Shown here one piece after another: positions 8,424 to 17,582 of a DNA stretch of 64,000 nt. How positions within the stretch are numbered: position 1 is the first letter of the stretch; each line of letters begins with the position of its first letter. This DNA is from [Eubacterium] cellulosolvens LD2006. Its GTDB lineage: Bacteria > Bacillota > Clostridia > Lachnospirales > Lachnospiraceae. The notes beneath the pieces were generated by a model that did not search any database, was not told where the DNA came from, and saw nothing but the letters and a program-made list of their open reading frames with translations. The DNA is taken from assembly GCF_000621585.1 (NCBI RefSeq), contig NZ_JHXY01000006.1, positions 186,001-250,000 of the forward strand. Direction: 5' to 3'. Both the position numbers and the translations under genes were made by a program.

Positions 8424-8895
8424 CCTACTCATATGGTTCACTTGTATTCAATTGTTTGCACCTCTGTCAATGCAATTATATATTCGTATGTATTGTCTGC
8501 GGTTCCTATTCCTTACCTGAACAGGGTCTGCCTGTTCCGAACGTTACGCGCTGAATTTTTAAACAGTATCATAATTTCTCTTCTTATGATTAGCCTCGTT
8601 TCTTTACACGACGCCGGATCTGTTCTCTATGTGGTAGATTCTCAATATGAATTGCCGCTGCGCTGTACCTCTCAGCTCTCCGGTTCCGGTTTCTGTCCGG
8701 TAACTCGCTGTTTCATCATTCTATTGTGAGAGGTCTTCCTGTAAGGATCTGCTCTGCAATACCACATCATATTGAGGATGATTCTCCGGTGGATTATCGA
8801 CCATAAGATCATACCTCCTTGTTCTCTCGGCATCCTCCCGTCGGCCCGAAGTTCTGTCTCAGGCTTCTCTGTTGGGATTCCGCTTCGTTTTTATT
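8424..8895 (-). ncRNA. Short transcription unit without a long ORF (small RNA or small-peptide RNA)
   Basis: A near-consensus promoter (8902-8930) and a strong terminator (8389-8423) bound about 500 nt of minus-strand sequence in which no ORF longer than about 35 codons has a plausible ribosome site. A 27-codon ORF with AAGGAGGT upstream (8721-8804) lies in its first third. A second short ORF starts at about 8572 (18 codons, AAGAGAAATT before ATG). The rest could be a regulatory RNA. The opposite strand holds a 98-codon frame, but no promoter or ribosome site supports it. Confidence 0.5.
8721..8804 (-). CDS. 27-residue small ORF with a strong ribosome binding site
   Basis: ATG at 8804 is preceded by AAGGAGGTATGATCTT, an almost perfect Shine-Dalgarno. 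The peptide is polar and acidic (it begins MVDNPPENHPQYDV and ends LQEDLSQ), with no signal peptide or membrane helix. It lies about 90 nt after the start of the short transcript. It could be a real small protein, a leader peptide, or an accident of a purine-rich RNA; no family is recognised. Confidence 0.4.
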   Translation of the reverse strand: MVDNPPENHPQYDVVLQSRSLQEDLSQ

Positions 8896-8901
8896 AATCA
8901 T

Positions 8902-8930
8902 AGAATAGCATTCCTGGGTTAAATTGTCAA
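8902..8930 (-). promoter_or_regulatory. Strong promoter of the short transcription unit
   Basis: Perfect TTGACA (8925-8930), a 17-nt spacer and TATTCT (8902-8907) preceded by TGC on the minus strand. It is one of the closest matches to the sigma-A consensus in the window, lying 50 bp after the stop of the receiver gene at 8982. Confidence 0.75.
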
Positions 8931-8981
8931 TATTATTTTGTTTTATATAAGAATATTCTCTTTCCTTTCATTGCCTGGCGA

Positions 8982-9395
8982 TCAATCTTTCTGAAAACCC
9001 TGGAAATCCGGGTCGTTCTCGTATTCCACATAGCCCATCTGGCGGTCGACAATGCTCATGATCTCCTGGATCTTCATCGACTTGAGGATATATCCGGCCG
9101 GATGATCCTCCATGACTTTGTGCACGCTCGGCGCGTCGTTTTTTCCGGTGAGGAACATGACCGGAATATTTGCGGTCTCCTCGTGCTTCCGGAGCTCGCG
9201 GAGGACCTGCGATCCGTCCATCTCCGGCATGAGGTAATCGAGCAGTATGAGATCCGGTTTCACAACGGACGCGATCGACAGCGCATGTGCGCCGTCTACG
9301 GCAGGAATTACTCTGTATTTTCTTACAAGACTTCCTCTGATCATCTTCAGATATGGCAGGTCATCGTCCACCAGAAGAATTAATTTCTTTTCCAT
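8982..9395 (-). CDS. Stand-alone receiver-domain response regulator
   Basis: A 137-residue single REC domain: acidic pair in VDDD (residues 9-12), phospho-acceptor Asp53 in LILLDYLMPEMDG, Thr in MFLTGKN and the conserved Lys of the GYILKSM segment. There is no output domain. It starts 16 bp after the hybrid kinase gene on the same strand and is surely co-transcribed, so it is probably phosphorylated by, or drains phosphate from, that kinase through its HPt domain, and acts by protein contact. Confidence 0.9.
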   Translation of the reverse strand: MEKKLILLVDDDLPYLKMIRGSLVRKYRVIPAVDGAHALSIASVVKPDLILLDYLMPEMDGSQVLRELRKHEETANIPVMFLTGKNDAPSVHKVMEDHPAGYILKSMKIQEIMSIVDRQMGYVEYENDPDFQGFQKD

Positions 9396-9411
9396 GATCT
9401 CTTTCCCTTCC

Positions 9412-12400
9412 TTATTTCATAAGAAGTGCCTGCATGCTGTCCCAATTGAAATCATCCAATGCCTCTCTGAAGCGCCGCACAAACTCGATTTCAGCCGACT
9501 CATGGGAAATTTTTTCCAGATTCTCCGTCATTTTCGACGCACCGTCATAATCAAAATCGTCTACCAGCGCGCGAAGCTTTTGAATCGTCTCCGCATAGCT
9601 GAGCTTCGGTTCTTCCTCCGACCCGCTCTCGCAGGTGTCAGCGCAAAATGCGTTCTCATGTGTTCGATCCATCTCCAGCAGTATCTCTCTGACCGTTCGG
9701 ATCATAGCAATGATATCATCGGTGTGATACCAGAAGGATTCCATCTCTCCGCGCTTGTAACAGAGTTCCATGAACTCCGCCAGCCTGCTGGCGCATTCAA
9801 ATCCGATCAGTCTTGTGTTGCTCTTCAGCTTATGCATATGGAAAGCAAAAGCTTCACCGTCTCTGTTCTTCTGCAAAGTCTCAAGGTCAGACAGCAATAC
9901 TTCGGAGTCCTTCATGAACATTTGCAGCGATGTGAAAAACATCTCCGGCGAACCACAGAAGGAAATCGCGGAAAAAACATTGATCTCGTCGAGCTGGAAA
10001 ACCCATCCGGGAAAACTGATGCGGTTTGTCTCCTCAATACTCTCAATATATCCGTTTCCGTCTTTTTTCTCCGCTTCTCCGTCCTTCACTTCCACCTTCT
10101 CGATCTTGTCGGCCGGAAGATGCTTCATGACAACCTGCTCGAGAAGATACGGACGGATCGGCTTCGTCACGTAATCGTTGAAACCGGCTTTAATATACTG
10201 CTCTCTGGCACCCTCTACTGCATTCGCGGTGAGACAGATCGCCGGAACCGTCCGGCAGTATTCCTGAGGAAGTTTCCGGATCTCCTGCAGGGTCTCGATG
10301 CCGTCCATCTCCGGCATCTGATAATCCAGAATAACGAGATCGTACGTATACTGCTTCATCCAGGCGAGAGCCTCTGCTCCTCCGGACGCCGTGTCGATGT
10401 GCATCCCGGTTTCCTTGAGAAGTTCCCGGATAACCATGAGGTTCATCATGGCGTCATCTACAACCAGCAGAGACGCCGTCGGCGCGTGGAAGGATTCGTG
10501 ATACTCGGTATCTTCCGTTTTCCTTCTGGAATGAAGGGCGTACTGTCCGATCGACTCCACGGATGCCCGCTGCAACGGAATATCAAAGTAAAAGATGGAG
10601 CCCACGCCGTATGAACTCTTCAGCTGGAGTTCGCCGCCCATCATCTCCAGCAGTTTGCGGACAATGTTCAGACCGAGTCCGCTACCCTGAATCGTCCTTG
10701 TATGTTTAAGATCCAGACGCTCGAAGGATTCAAACAGCCTCTCCCTGTCTTCTCTGCGGATTCCGTGTCCGGTGTCCTGTACCATAAAGTGAAGAACGAC
10801 CTCCGGGAGCTCCTCCGTAGACAGCGCCGCCAGTTCTTCCATCGACTGTTCACTCCTGAGAACACAGCGGAAACTGATTTCTCCGGTATCCGTGTATTTC
10901 ACTGCATTAGAAAGAATATTGATCAATACCTGTTTCAGCCGGAAGCTGTCTCCGACGAGACTCATGGGTATTCTCGGATCCACCTGAAGATCAAACCGCA
11001 GTCCCTTCGCAGTGATCCTGTGCCGGAACATATTGTCCAGATCGTCGAGGATCGCAGGGAAATCAAACTGCTCGTTGACCGCCTCCATCTTTCCTGCCTC
11101 GATCTTGGAGAAATCGAGTACATCGTTGACCAGAGAGAGGAGCGTATTTCCCGCCTCATGGATATTCATCGCGTATTCCCGAACCTTCGGACTCAGATCT
11201 TCGCGGAGAATCAGGTCATCCATACCGAGAATCGCGGTAATCGGCGTCCGGATCTCATGGGACATATTCGACAGGAAGGACGTCTTCGCCTCATTGGCCG
11301 CCTGCGCTTTCAGCGCCATGTCGTTGAGTTCGGCCGTGGATGTCGTCAGATAGTTCGTCAGACGTTCCGTGAGGGAAAGCATCTCCTCACCGCTGCTCAG
11401 GGGTACCGGGAAAAGGTCGCCTTTGACTGCGGCCTGCTTCGGCCCTTCCCGCATGGCAACCGCGACAACCGCTCCACTGAACAATCCCTTTACGCCCTTC
11501 CACCGGTAGATTTCTCCGGAACTCGTATTGGCGAGAAGACCGATACAGGTTCTCAGATAAAGTTTGATCTCCTCCGCCTCATAGTTTCCGAGAAGTCCCT
11601 CTCTGCTCGCACAGCGGAAGACAAAGACGCATTGCGGTTCAAACTGATTGACGATCTTACTGCCCTTGTCAGCTTCCTGAATGAGTTCTTTGATACTTCC
11701 GTATCCGAGCTGAAGTTCCTCATCCTCATAGATATCCCCGTAGAAATAGAGCGTTCCGTCCTCGTCGTTCAAAAACGGAACCCGGACGATCTGTATCCCG
11801 TCTCTCTGAAGAATCAACGGGAACTCGTTGATATTGCTCAGGAAATTCTTTGTGTTCTCTATGCCCAGATATTTCTCATAAAGCCCGACCGCGGGAAGGT
11901 CATCCAGTTTCACCAGAGAGGTGTCGCCGAGCGGACGTTCCCGTTCACTGTCCACATGCGCCTTCACTCCTCTTCCGAGAACCTTCCATCCCAGCCGGTA
12001 ATCCACCATCAGATCCAGATCCTCGCCGGAATATGCCACCGCCAGAACGCCTCTGTCGATGACCCGGTTGCTTCCGATCAGGTAGGGGGTTATCCCCGCA
12101 AAGAGATCCTGCAGATACTGACTGGCTTTTGTCCCGAAGAAGGCCACGTCCTCGTCGAATCCTTCGGTCAGTTCATTGATAAATCGCGAGATTTCCATCC
12201 GTCTTCCGTGGGTAAAAAGCTGAACGCCTCTCAGATTCGGAATACACATCAATTTCTCGCGAAGATCTCTCGTACATTCTTCCTGCGACACCTCGTCGAA
12301 ATCATATTCGAACACAGTCGAGTCCGAGGATTCAAAGAAAAGAAAGCTGATTTTCGCTCCCAGAAGGTCATTCTTCTTGTCCCGTCCGTACTGGGAAATT

Positions 12401-12594
12401 CCGGTCACGATCATCTTTGGATAGGCTTTTCTCAGAATCTTGATTACCTGCGAAATCAGCTGTTTGGGAACTCTGTTGGTATAGACGACGACCACGGATG
12501 ATTTCGCCTCGTAGTACATGGTCTCGAGACCGACATTGTTCATAATTTCATAGACATCTTTTTCGTCATGGACGATATAGGTTTTCTGAATCAT
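9412..12594 (-). CDS. FIST-domain hybrid sensor histidine kinase with receiver and HPt domains
   Basis: A 1060-residue cytoplasmic kinase without membrane helices. The N-terminal ~380 residues match the FIST sensory module (FIST_N then FIST_C), proposed to bind small ligands such as amino acids. A HisKA domain follows with the phospho-accepting His446 in NMSHEIRTP. The HATPase domain has the N-box INILSNAVKYTDTGE, DTGHGI and GSGLGLNIV. A receiver domain has Asp757 (VILDYQMPEMDG), and a C-terminal HPt domain has His921 (HKLKSNTRLIG). This is a complete internal His-Asp-His relay. Start at 12594 follows GGAGG. The downstream partner is the single receiver at 8982-9395. Confidence 0.93.
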   Translation of the reverse strand: MIQKTYIVHDEKDVYEIMNNVGLETMYYEAKSSVVVVYTNRVPKQLISQVIKILRKAYPKMIVTGISQYGRDKKNDLLGAKISFLFFESSDSTVFEYDFDEVSQEECTRDLREKLMCIPNLRGVQLFTHGRRMEISRFINELTEGFDEDVAFFGTKASQYLQDLFAGITPYLIGSNRVIDRGVLAVAYSGEDLDLMVDYRLGWKVLGRGVKAHVDSERERPLGDTSLVKLDDLPAVGLYEKYLGIENTKNFLSNINEFPLILQRDGIQIVRVPFLNDEDGTLYFYGDIYEDEELQLGYGSIKELIQEADKGSKIVNQFEPQCVFVFRCASREGLLGNYEAEEIKLYLRTCIGLLANTSSGEIYRWKGVKGLFSGAVVAVAMREGPKQAAVKGDLFPVPLSSGEEMLSLTERLTNYLTTSTAELNDMALKAQAANEAKTSFLSNMSHEIRTPITAILGMDDLILREDLSPKVREYAMNIHEAGNTLLSLVNDVLDFSKIEAGKMEAVNEQFDFPAILDDLDNMFRHRITAKGLRFDLQVDPRIPMSLVGDSFRLKQVLINILSNAVKYTDTGEISFRCVLRSEQSMEELAALSTEELPEVVLHFMVQDTGHGIRREDRERLFESFERLDLKHTRTIQGSGLGLNIVRKLLEMMGGELQLKSSYGVGSIFYFDIPLQRASVESIGQYALHSRRKTEDTEYHESFHAPTASLLVVDDAMMNLMVIRELLKETGMHIDTASGGAEALAWMKQYTYDLVILDYQMPEMDGIETLQEIRKLPQEYCRTVPAICLTANAVEGAREQYIKAGFNDYVTKPIRPYLLEQVVMKHLPADKIEKVEVKDGEAEKKDGNGYIESIEETNRISFPGWVFQLDEINVFSAISFCGSPEMFFTSLQMFMKDSEVLLSDLETLQKNRDGEAFAFHMHKLKSNTRLIGFECASRLAEFMELCYKRGEMESFWYHTDDIIAMIRTVREILLEMDRTHENAFCADTCESGSEEEPKLSYAETIQKLRALVDDFDYDGASKMTENLEKISHESAEIEFVRRFREALDDFNWDSMQALLMK

Positions 12595-12984
12595 GCGATC
12601 CTCCGGACTGGAAAAAACAACGGTTTTTGTTAAGAAATATCGACATTTTTCTACATTCGTATAAGACGAAAGACCGCTTCCCGGGATGCGCTTTGTGCCC
12701 CGTTATACCTGTTCTTAAATGACTCGGCGAAATACTTGCCTGCCCGGACAGCGCACGTCGGAAACCCTCGGCACAGACCGGCAATCCGCGGGAGTTTCCT
12801 GTGGCAAAGAGGAAACCGCAGGAATTTCCTGCGACATAAATAATACAAAAAGGCGAAAAAAAGAAGAAACGCGCGCACCGCGGGAGTCCGGATTCTTCCA
12901 TCCTTCCTCATCGTGTGTCATTCACGTTTCTTCTCTTTTTTCTTTCCTATACGCGCGGGAAACCGCTCGTCTTTTATCTCACTG
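12595..12984. other. 390-bp gap between hydratase and kinase genes
   Basis: It contains repeat R1 (12707-12778) and, 40 bp further on, an 8-bp inverted repeat CGCAGGAA / TTCCTGCG. Short open frames exist in several phases but none has a ribosome site or protein-like composition. The promoter of the kinase must lie here; TATAAC next to repeat R1 is the only weak -10 candidate. Confidence 0.5.
12707..12778 (-). repeat. Dispersed repeat R, copy R1
   Basis: Related to 15741-15807, 25144-25196 and 27330-27385. Read along the flanking transcript (minus strand), the shared order is CGTGCGCTGTCCGGGCAG, a GTATTTCGCCG segment, and TCATTTAAGAACAGG. It lies upstream of the hybrid kinase gene. Confidence 0.55.
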
Positions 12985-15288
12985 TCAGGATTTGTGCTCT
13001 CTGTAGTAGTTGATCAGACAGCCGTCAAGGATAATCTCTCTCTCGTCGTCGGTCAGATCTCCGAGACGAAGCTCAAACTCCTTCAGCGTTCCGGCCTCCG
13101 GATCTACCGTGTAGGCAGTGATGCTGTTCTTCTTTGTCTCGACCGCGCTGCGGATCTGCGGAACAAAGAGGAAGTCGCCGTTCTTGAACGGAAGCTCGCC
13201 CTCGTCTACGAGGAACGGAAGCATTCCCCAGTTGATCAGATTGGAGCGGTATCTCTTTGTCGCGTAGTCGTTGGCAATATTTGCCCAGCCGCCGAGAACC
13301 TTCTGACAGGAAGCTGCCTGCTCGCGGGCGGAACCGTCTCCCGGTTTTACCGCGAAGATCGTGGAGCCGACGCCGATGTTGTCGTGTCCTGTCTCCGGGA
13401 ACTGTTTGCGGATGGTCTCCATCACCGGCTTCAGTGCCGGAAGTGCCTCGCCTGCGCACTTGCCTTCCTCGAGGGCATGCTGTGCCTTCTGTACTTCTTT
13501 TGCTCTTCCCACATAGAGCGGATCTTTTCTGGAGAGAGCAAATTCCGCAAGACGAAGCGGATTGGAGCGGTAAGAGGAAGTCTCACCGGACGGAATCAGC
13601 TCGTCTGTTGTTGTAACCGGATCGTGAATCTCGGATACCACCTTGAGGATGAGATTCTCCGGAAGGGCGGACATGGTCGGCCAGTCCTTGATATTCGGTC
13701 CGAAGCGTACTTCAACCGTCTCATCTGCTTTTCCGTGGCTGTCGAATACACGATGCTCGTAGATATTTTTGTCAAAATGATATACCGGATGACGGTACTC
13801 ACCCGCAAACTCTGTAGCCGGTGTGAGGTATCCCTGGTTGGCAGCTGTTGCCGCGATGGAACGCGCGTCCATGAGCGCAACTCCTGCAACCTGTCCCTCC
13901 TGAACCTTGGATCCCTCGCGGTTCGGGAAGTTTCTTGTGGAATGACGAATGGACAGATGTCCGTTGGCCGGTGTATCGCCTGCGCCGAAGCAGGGTCCGC
14001 AGAATGCCGTCTTGACAACCGCGCCGGTCTCCATGAGATCTGCCAGAACGCCGTTGGCTGCCAGCTCTTTGTAGATCGGGGAACTTGCCGGATAAACACT
14101 GAGGGTGAAGTCATCGCTTCCGATGTACTGTCCGCGGAGAATGTCCGCAGCATCACAGATATTCTCGAAACCACCGCCCGCGCAGCCGGCGATAACACCC
14201 TGATCAACCAGGAGACGTCCGTTCTTCACTTTGGAGTGAAGATCGTAGCTCACCTGTCCGTTGAAGGATACCTGCGCTCTCTTCTCTACGTCATTCAGGA
14301 TATCGTCGAGGTTCGCGTTGAGCTCCTCGATGGTATATACATTGCTCGGATGGAACGGCATCGCGATCATCGGACGGATCTTGTCCAGTTCTACATGGAT
14401 GCATCCGTCGTAGTAGGCAACCGCACCCGGATTCAGCGGGCGATAGTCGCCGGAACGGCCGTGCTCGTCGTACCATCCCTTGATGGCGTCATCGGTTCTC
14501 CAGATGGAGGACAGACAGGTCGTCTCTGTTGTCATAACGTCGACGCCGATACGGAAGTCTGCGGAGAGATTGGAGATTCCGGGTCCCACAAACTCCATAA
14601 CTTTGTTCTTTACATAACCCTTTTCAAATACGGCACCGATGATCGCGAGAGCAACATCCTGCGGACCGACGCCCGGTACCGGACTTCCTGTCATGTACAC
14701 GGCAACCACGCCCGGCATCTTGATGTCATAAGTCTTGGAAAGGAGCTGCTTCACAAGCTCCGGTCCGCCCTCTCCCATAGCCATGGTTCCGAGAGCTCCG
14801 TAGCGGGTGTGGGAATCGGATCCGAGGATCATGCTTCCGACACCTGCCAGCATCTCGCGGGCAAACTGGTGGATGACCGCCTGGTGCGGCGGCACATAGA
14901 TTCCGCCGTATCTCTTCGCGCAGGAAAGGCCGTACATGTGATCATCCTCATTGATCGTACCGCCGACTGCACAGAGGGAATTGTGGCAGTTTGTAAGAAC
15001 ATAGGGAATCGGGAACTTCTCGAGCCCTGATGCTCTGGCTGTCTGAATAATTCCGACATAGGTAATATCGTGGCTTGTCAGCTTATCGAACTTAATCTGA
15101 AGCGCATCCATATTATCTGAAGTATTATGTGCCTTCAGAATACCGTATGCCATCGTTTCTTTCTTTGCTTCTTCCGCGGAAACACTTCTTCCGGCCGCCT
15201 GCTGAAGCTGCGCAGCCGCGTCAGGGCCGTCCGCAATTACCGTTTCTCCGTTGACGAGATATACTCCGCCGTTCTGTAACTCAATCAT
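12985..15288 (-). CDS. Aconitase-family hydratase
   Basis: A 767-residue [4Fe-4S] dehydratase of the aconitase/isopropylmalate isomerase superfamily. Cluster ligands are visible as Cys in the [10 protein letters not shown] region and both Cys of [19 protein letters not shown] carries the active-site Ser/His motif, and the C-terminal swivel domain has the [13 protein letters not shown] segment. Its divergence from AcnA and LeuC suggests the YbhJ-like hydratase group common in Lachnospiraceae; aconitase activity is possible but not proven. Start at 15288 follows GGAGGAGAAGG. It stands alone, divergent from the 88-residue protein. Confidence 0.85.
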   Translation of the reverse strand: MIELQNGGVYLVNGETVIADGPDAAAQLQQAAGRSVSAEEAKKETMAYGILKAHNTSDNMDALQIKFDKLTSHDITYVGIIQTARASGLEKFPIPYVLTNCHNSLCAVGGTINEDDHMYGLSCAKRYGGIYVPPHQAVIHQFAREMLAGVGSMILGSDSHTRYGALGTMAMGEGGPELVKQLLSKTYDIKMPGVVAVYMTGSPVPGVGPQDVALAIIGAVFEKGYVKNKVMEFVGPGISNLSADFRIGVDVMTTETTCLSSIWRTDDAIKGWYDEHGRSGDYRPLNPGAVAYYDGCIHVELDKIRPMIAMPFHPSNVYTIEELNANLDDILNDVEKRAQVSFNGQVSYDLHSKVKNGRLLVDQGVIAGCAGGGFENICDAADILRGQYIGSDDFTLSVYPASSPIYKELAANGVLADLMETGAVVKTAFCGPCFGAGDTPANGHLSIRHSTRNFPNREGSKVQEGQVAGVALMDARSIAATAANQGYLTPATEFAGEYRHPVYHFDKNIYEHRVFDSHGKADETVEVRFGPNIKDWPTMSALPENLILKVVSEIHDPVTTTDELIPSGETSSYRSNPLRLAEFALSRKDPLYVGRAKEVQKAQHALEEGKCAGEALPALKPVMETIRKQFPETGHDNIGVGSTIFAVKPGDGSAREQAASCQKVLGGWANIANDYATKRYRSNLINWGMLPFLVDEGELPFKNGDFLFVPQIRSAVETKKNSITAYTVDPEAGTLKEFELRLGDLTDDEREIILDGCLINYYREHKS

Positions 15289-15378
15289 CCTTCTCCTCCT
15301 GCCCTTCCGGGAATCCGCCTTTATTCTTTCTCCCATCCGGGTCTACCGTCGTTATTTTTTCGCCGGTTTGTATCTTAT

Positions 15379-15407
15379 TTGCAAATTCACAGATTTTATC
15401 ATATATT
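15379..15407 (+). promoter_or_regulatory. Promoter of the 88-residue protein gene
   Basis: TTGCAA (15379-15384), 17-nt spacer, TATATT (15402-15407), about 40 bp before the start codon at 15447. Confidence 0.5.
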
Positions 15408-15446
15408 ATTTGAGAAAAATTGGCAAGGCAGGAGGAATACTGATTC

Positions 15447-15713
15447 ATGCGTATGTGGGGAAAAATCTGGCAAAATAATCATCTGTTGAAAAACACGACC
15501 GTCACCGATGATACGGAGGATACCAGAACCCATAAAATCTTCCGCTCACTGGAAACCATCTGCCACGAATGGGATCTCTGTGTTCCGGTGTGGCTCGACT
15601 CCAATATCCGGGAATTTAAACAGAACAAAAAAACCCGTTTTTATCAGGACAATTTTGTGGGAGAAGAAATCGATTTCGACTACCTGGAACTGCTTGTTCT
15701 CGAGGAGGACTGA
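15447..15713 (+). CDS. Small conserved protein of unknown function
   Basis: An 88-residue acidic, soluble protein. It begins MRMWGKIWQNN and has the segments DDTEDTRTHKIFRSLETIC, WLDSNIREF and FVGEEIDFDYLELLV, a pattern I associate with a small uncharacterised protein widespread in Lachnospiraceae. The start at 15447 is set by AGGAGGAATACTGATTC. There is no signal peptide or membrane helix. It is transcribed away from the hydratase gene and toward pgi. Function unknown. Confidence 0.75.
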   Translation: MRMWGKIWQNNHLLKNTTVTDDTEDTRTHKIFRSLETICHEWDLCVPVWLDSNIREFKQNKKTRFYQDNFVGEEIDFDYLELLVLEED

Positions 15714-15740
15714 GCACTGAGTCGTCTTGCTTGGCCGGGG

Positions 15741-15807
15741 CATTCTGATACGTGCTATTCGGACAGGCAGACAGGTAATTCGCCGGATTATTTATGAACA
15801 GCTATCC
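15741..15807 (+). repeat. Dispersed repeat R, copy R2
   Basis: Along the plus strand: ATTCTGATACGTGCTATTCG, then GACAGGCAGACAGG, TAATTCGCCGGATTATTT and ATGAACAGC. It lies upstream of pgi. Very similar to R1 over about 60 bp. Confidence 0.6.
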
Positions 15808-15923
15808 TTGTCCTTTGGGCAGACTTCCAATTGACTTTTGACGCAACATGAGAAATAATAAAATCTGATATTTTGCGTATACAAGAGTATACTTTGTGCG
15901 TGTTTCACAGGAGGTAATGATCC

Positions 15924-17504
15924 ATGATTAACTGGAAAAATCTTAATGAACTTTCATCCTATCAGGAGCTTGGCAAGGTTAAACCTCTTGATCTTGCAGA
16001 GGCAATGAGCGGATCAAACGGCGCTGACCGCGTTGGCAGGTACACGGTCGATATGGCAGAGGGTATGACCTACAATTACGCAGCAAAAGCTGTCGATGAC
16101 GATATCCTCGGCACGCTTGCAAAACTTGCCGAAGAAGCACAGCTTGCTGAAAAATTCGAGGAGCTCTACAACGGAGCCGTTGTAAATACAGGTGAGAAGA
16201 GACTTGTTCTTCATCAGCTCACCAGAGGTCAGCTCGGCAATGCCGTAGAGGCTGACGGAAGCGACAAACGCAGCTTCTACATTGAGCAGCAGAACCGCAT
16301 CGCCGATTTCGCAAACAAAGTACACGCAGGCGAGATCGCGAATGCCAAGGGCGAGAAATTCACAACCGTTGTACAGATCGGTATCGGCGGAAGTGACCTC
16401 GGCCCCCGCGCGATGTACCTTGCGCTTGAGAACTGGGCAAAGAAGACAGGAACTTTCAAGATGAACGCAGCCTTCATCAGCAACGTGGATCCGGATGACG
16501 CATCCGCAGTTCTTGCCTCCATCGATGTTGCTCATTCCCTGTTCATCCTTGTTTCCAAATCCGGAACAACACTTGAGACTCTGACAAACCAGGCTTTCGT
16601 GATGGATGCTCTGAAAAAAGAGGGTCTTGATCCGGCGAAACATATGATCGCAGTTACATCCGAGACTTCTCCGATCGCTCACAGCGCGGACTTCCTGGAT
16701 GCCTTCTACATGGATGACTATATCGGCGGACGCTACTCCTCCACTTCCGCGGTAGGCGGCGCTGTTCTCTCCCTTGCTTTCGGACCGGAAGTATTCGCAG
16801 CATTCCTCGACGGAGCTGCAGCAGAGGACAAACTTGCCACAGAAAAGGATCCGCTCAAAAACGCAGCGATGCTCGACGCCCTGATCGGCGTATACGAGCG
16901 CAACGTACTCGGCTTCCCGAGCACAGCAATTCTTCCGTACTCCCAGGCGCTCAGCCGCTTCCCGGCACACCTGCAGCAGCTCGATATGGAGTCCAACGGC
17001 AAATCCGTAAACCGCTTCGGCGAGCCGATCGATTACGTGACAGGACCGGTCATCTTCGGTGAGCCCGGAACGAACGGACAGCACTCCTTCTACCAGCTGC
17101 TCCATCAGGGAACAGATATCATCCCGCTTCAGTTCGTAGGCTTCCGCAACAGCCAGATTCAAAACGACGTTGATATCCAGGGCAGCACCAGCCAGCAGAA
17201 ACTCTGCGCGAACGTAGCTGCACAGATCGTTGCCTTTGCCTGCGGAAAAGAAGACGCCAACCTCAACAAGAACTTCAGGGGCGGCCGTCCTTCCAGCATC
17301 ATCATCGGGGATGATCTGAATCCGAAGACACTCGGCGCTCTCCTCGCTCACTTCGAGAACAAGGTTATGTTCCAGGGCTTCCTTTGGAACGTCAACAGCT
17401 TCGATCAGGAAGGCGTACAGCTCGGAAAAACACTCGCGAAAGCAGTTCTTGCTCACGAGACAGAGGGCGCGCTCACAGAGTACAGCAAACTTCTGAACAT
17501 CTGA
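15924..17504 (+). CDS. pgi: Glucose-6-phosphate isomerase
   Basis: A 526-residue cytoplasmic enzyme converting glucose-6-phosphate and fructose-6-phosphate at the top of glycolysis and gluconeogenesis. Sugar-phosphate binding is seen in GIGGSDLGPRAM (about residues 152-163) and the SKSGTTLETLTNQ loop; DYIGGRYSSTSAVGG is the family motif. Catalytic residues sit in GEPGTNGQHSFYQLLHQGT. The start follows ACAGGAGGTAATGATCC. A repeated GTATAC around 15878-15893 may belong to its promoter. The antisense strand is open for 480 codons, a consequence of codon bias. A terminator follows at 17535-17573. Confidence 0.96.
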   Translation: MINWKNLNELSSYQELGKVKPLDLAEAMSGSNGADRVGRYTVDMAEGMTYNYAAKAVDDDILGTLAKLAEEAQLAEKFEELYNGAVVNTGEKRLVLHQLTRGQLGNAVEADGSDKRSFYIEQQNRIADFANKVHAGEIANAKGEKFTTVVQIGIGGSDLGPRAMYLALENWAKKTGTFKMNAAFISNVDPDDASAVLASIDVAHSLFILVSKSGTTLETLTNQAFVMDALKKEGLDPAKHMIAVTSETSPIAHSADFLDAFYMDDYIGGRYSSTSAVGGAVLSLAFGPEVFAAFLDGAAAEDKLATEKDPLKNAAMLDALIGVYERNVLGFPSTAILPYSQALSRFPAHLQQLDMESNGKSVNRFGEPIDYVTGPVIFGEPGTNGQHSFYQLLHQGTDIIPLQFVGFRNSQIQNDVDIQGSTSQQKLCANVAAQIVAFACGKEDANLNKNFRGGRPSSIIIGDDLNPKTLGALLAHFENKVMFQGFLWNVNSFDQEGVQLGKTLAKAVLAHETEGALTEYSKLLNI

Positions 17505-17534
17505 TCCGAAAGATACAAAAGAATAAGAAAGTTC

Positions 17535-17573
17535 AAACGGGATCCGCGTCTGTTGCGCGGATCCCGTTTTTTT
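17535..17573 (+). terminator. Terminator after pgi
   Basis: A 14-bp stem (AAACGGGATCCGCG / CGCGGATCCCGTTT) with a 7-nt loop and seven T. The mtnN gene on the other strand ends 10 bp away, so it may serve both. Confidence 0.85.
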
Positions 17574-17582
17574 ACTGCATTC

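Noticed and set aside
8433-8729. A 98-codon hydrophobic frame on the plus strand
   Set aside because: No promoter or ribosome site; it is the reverse of the short transcription unit, which has both.
12651-12911. Overlapping short frames in the hydratase-kinase gap
   Set aside because: Several phases are open at once, none with a ribosome site; the sequence is GC-rich intergenic DNA with repeat R1.
12913-15030. A 705-codon open frame on the plus strand
   Set aside because: It is the antisense of the hydratase gene; long antisense frames arise from the codon bias of this genome. There is no ribosome site and the composition is not protein-like.
16014-17456. A 480-codon open frame antisense to pgi
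   Set aside because: The sense strand encodes a complete pgi with all motifs; the antisense lacks promoter, ribosome site and family features.
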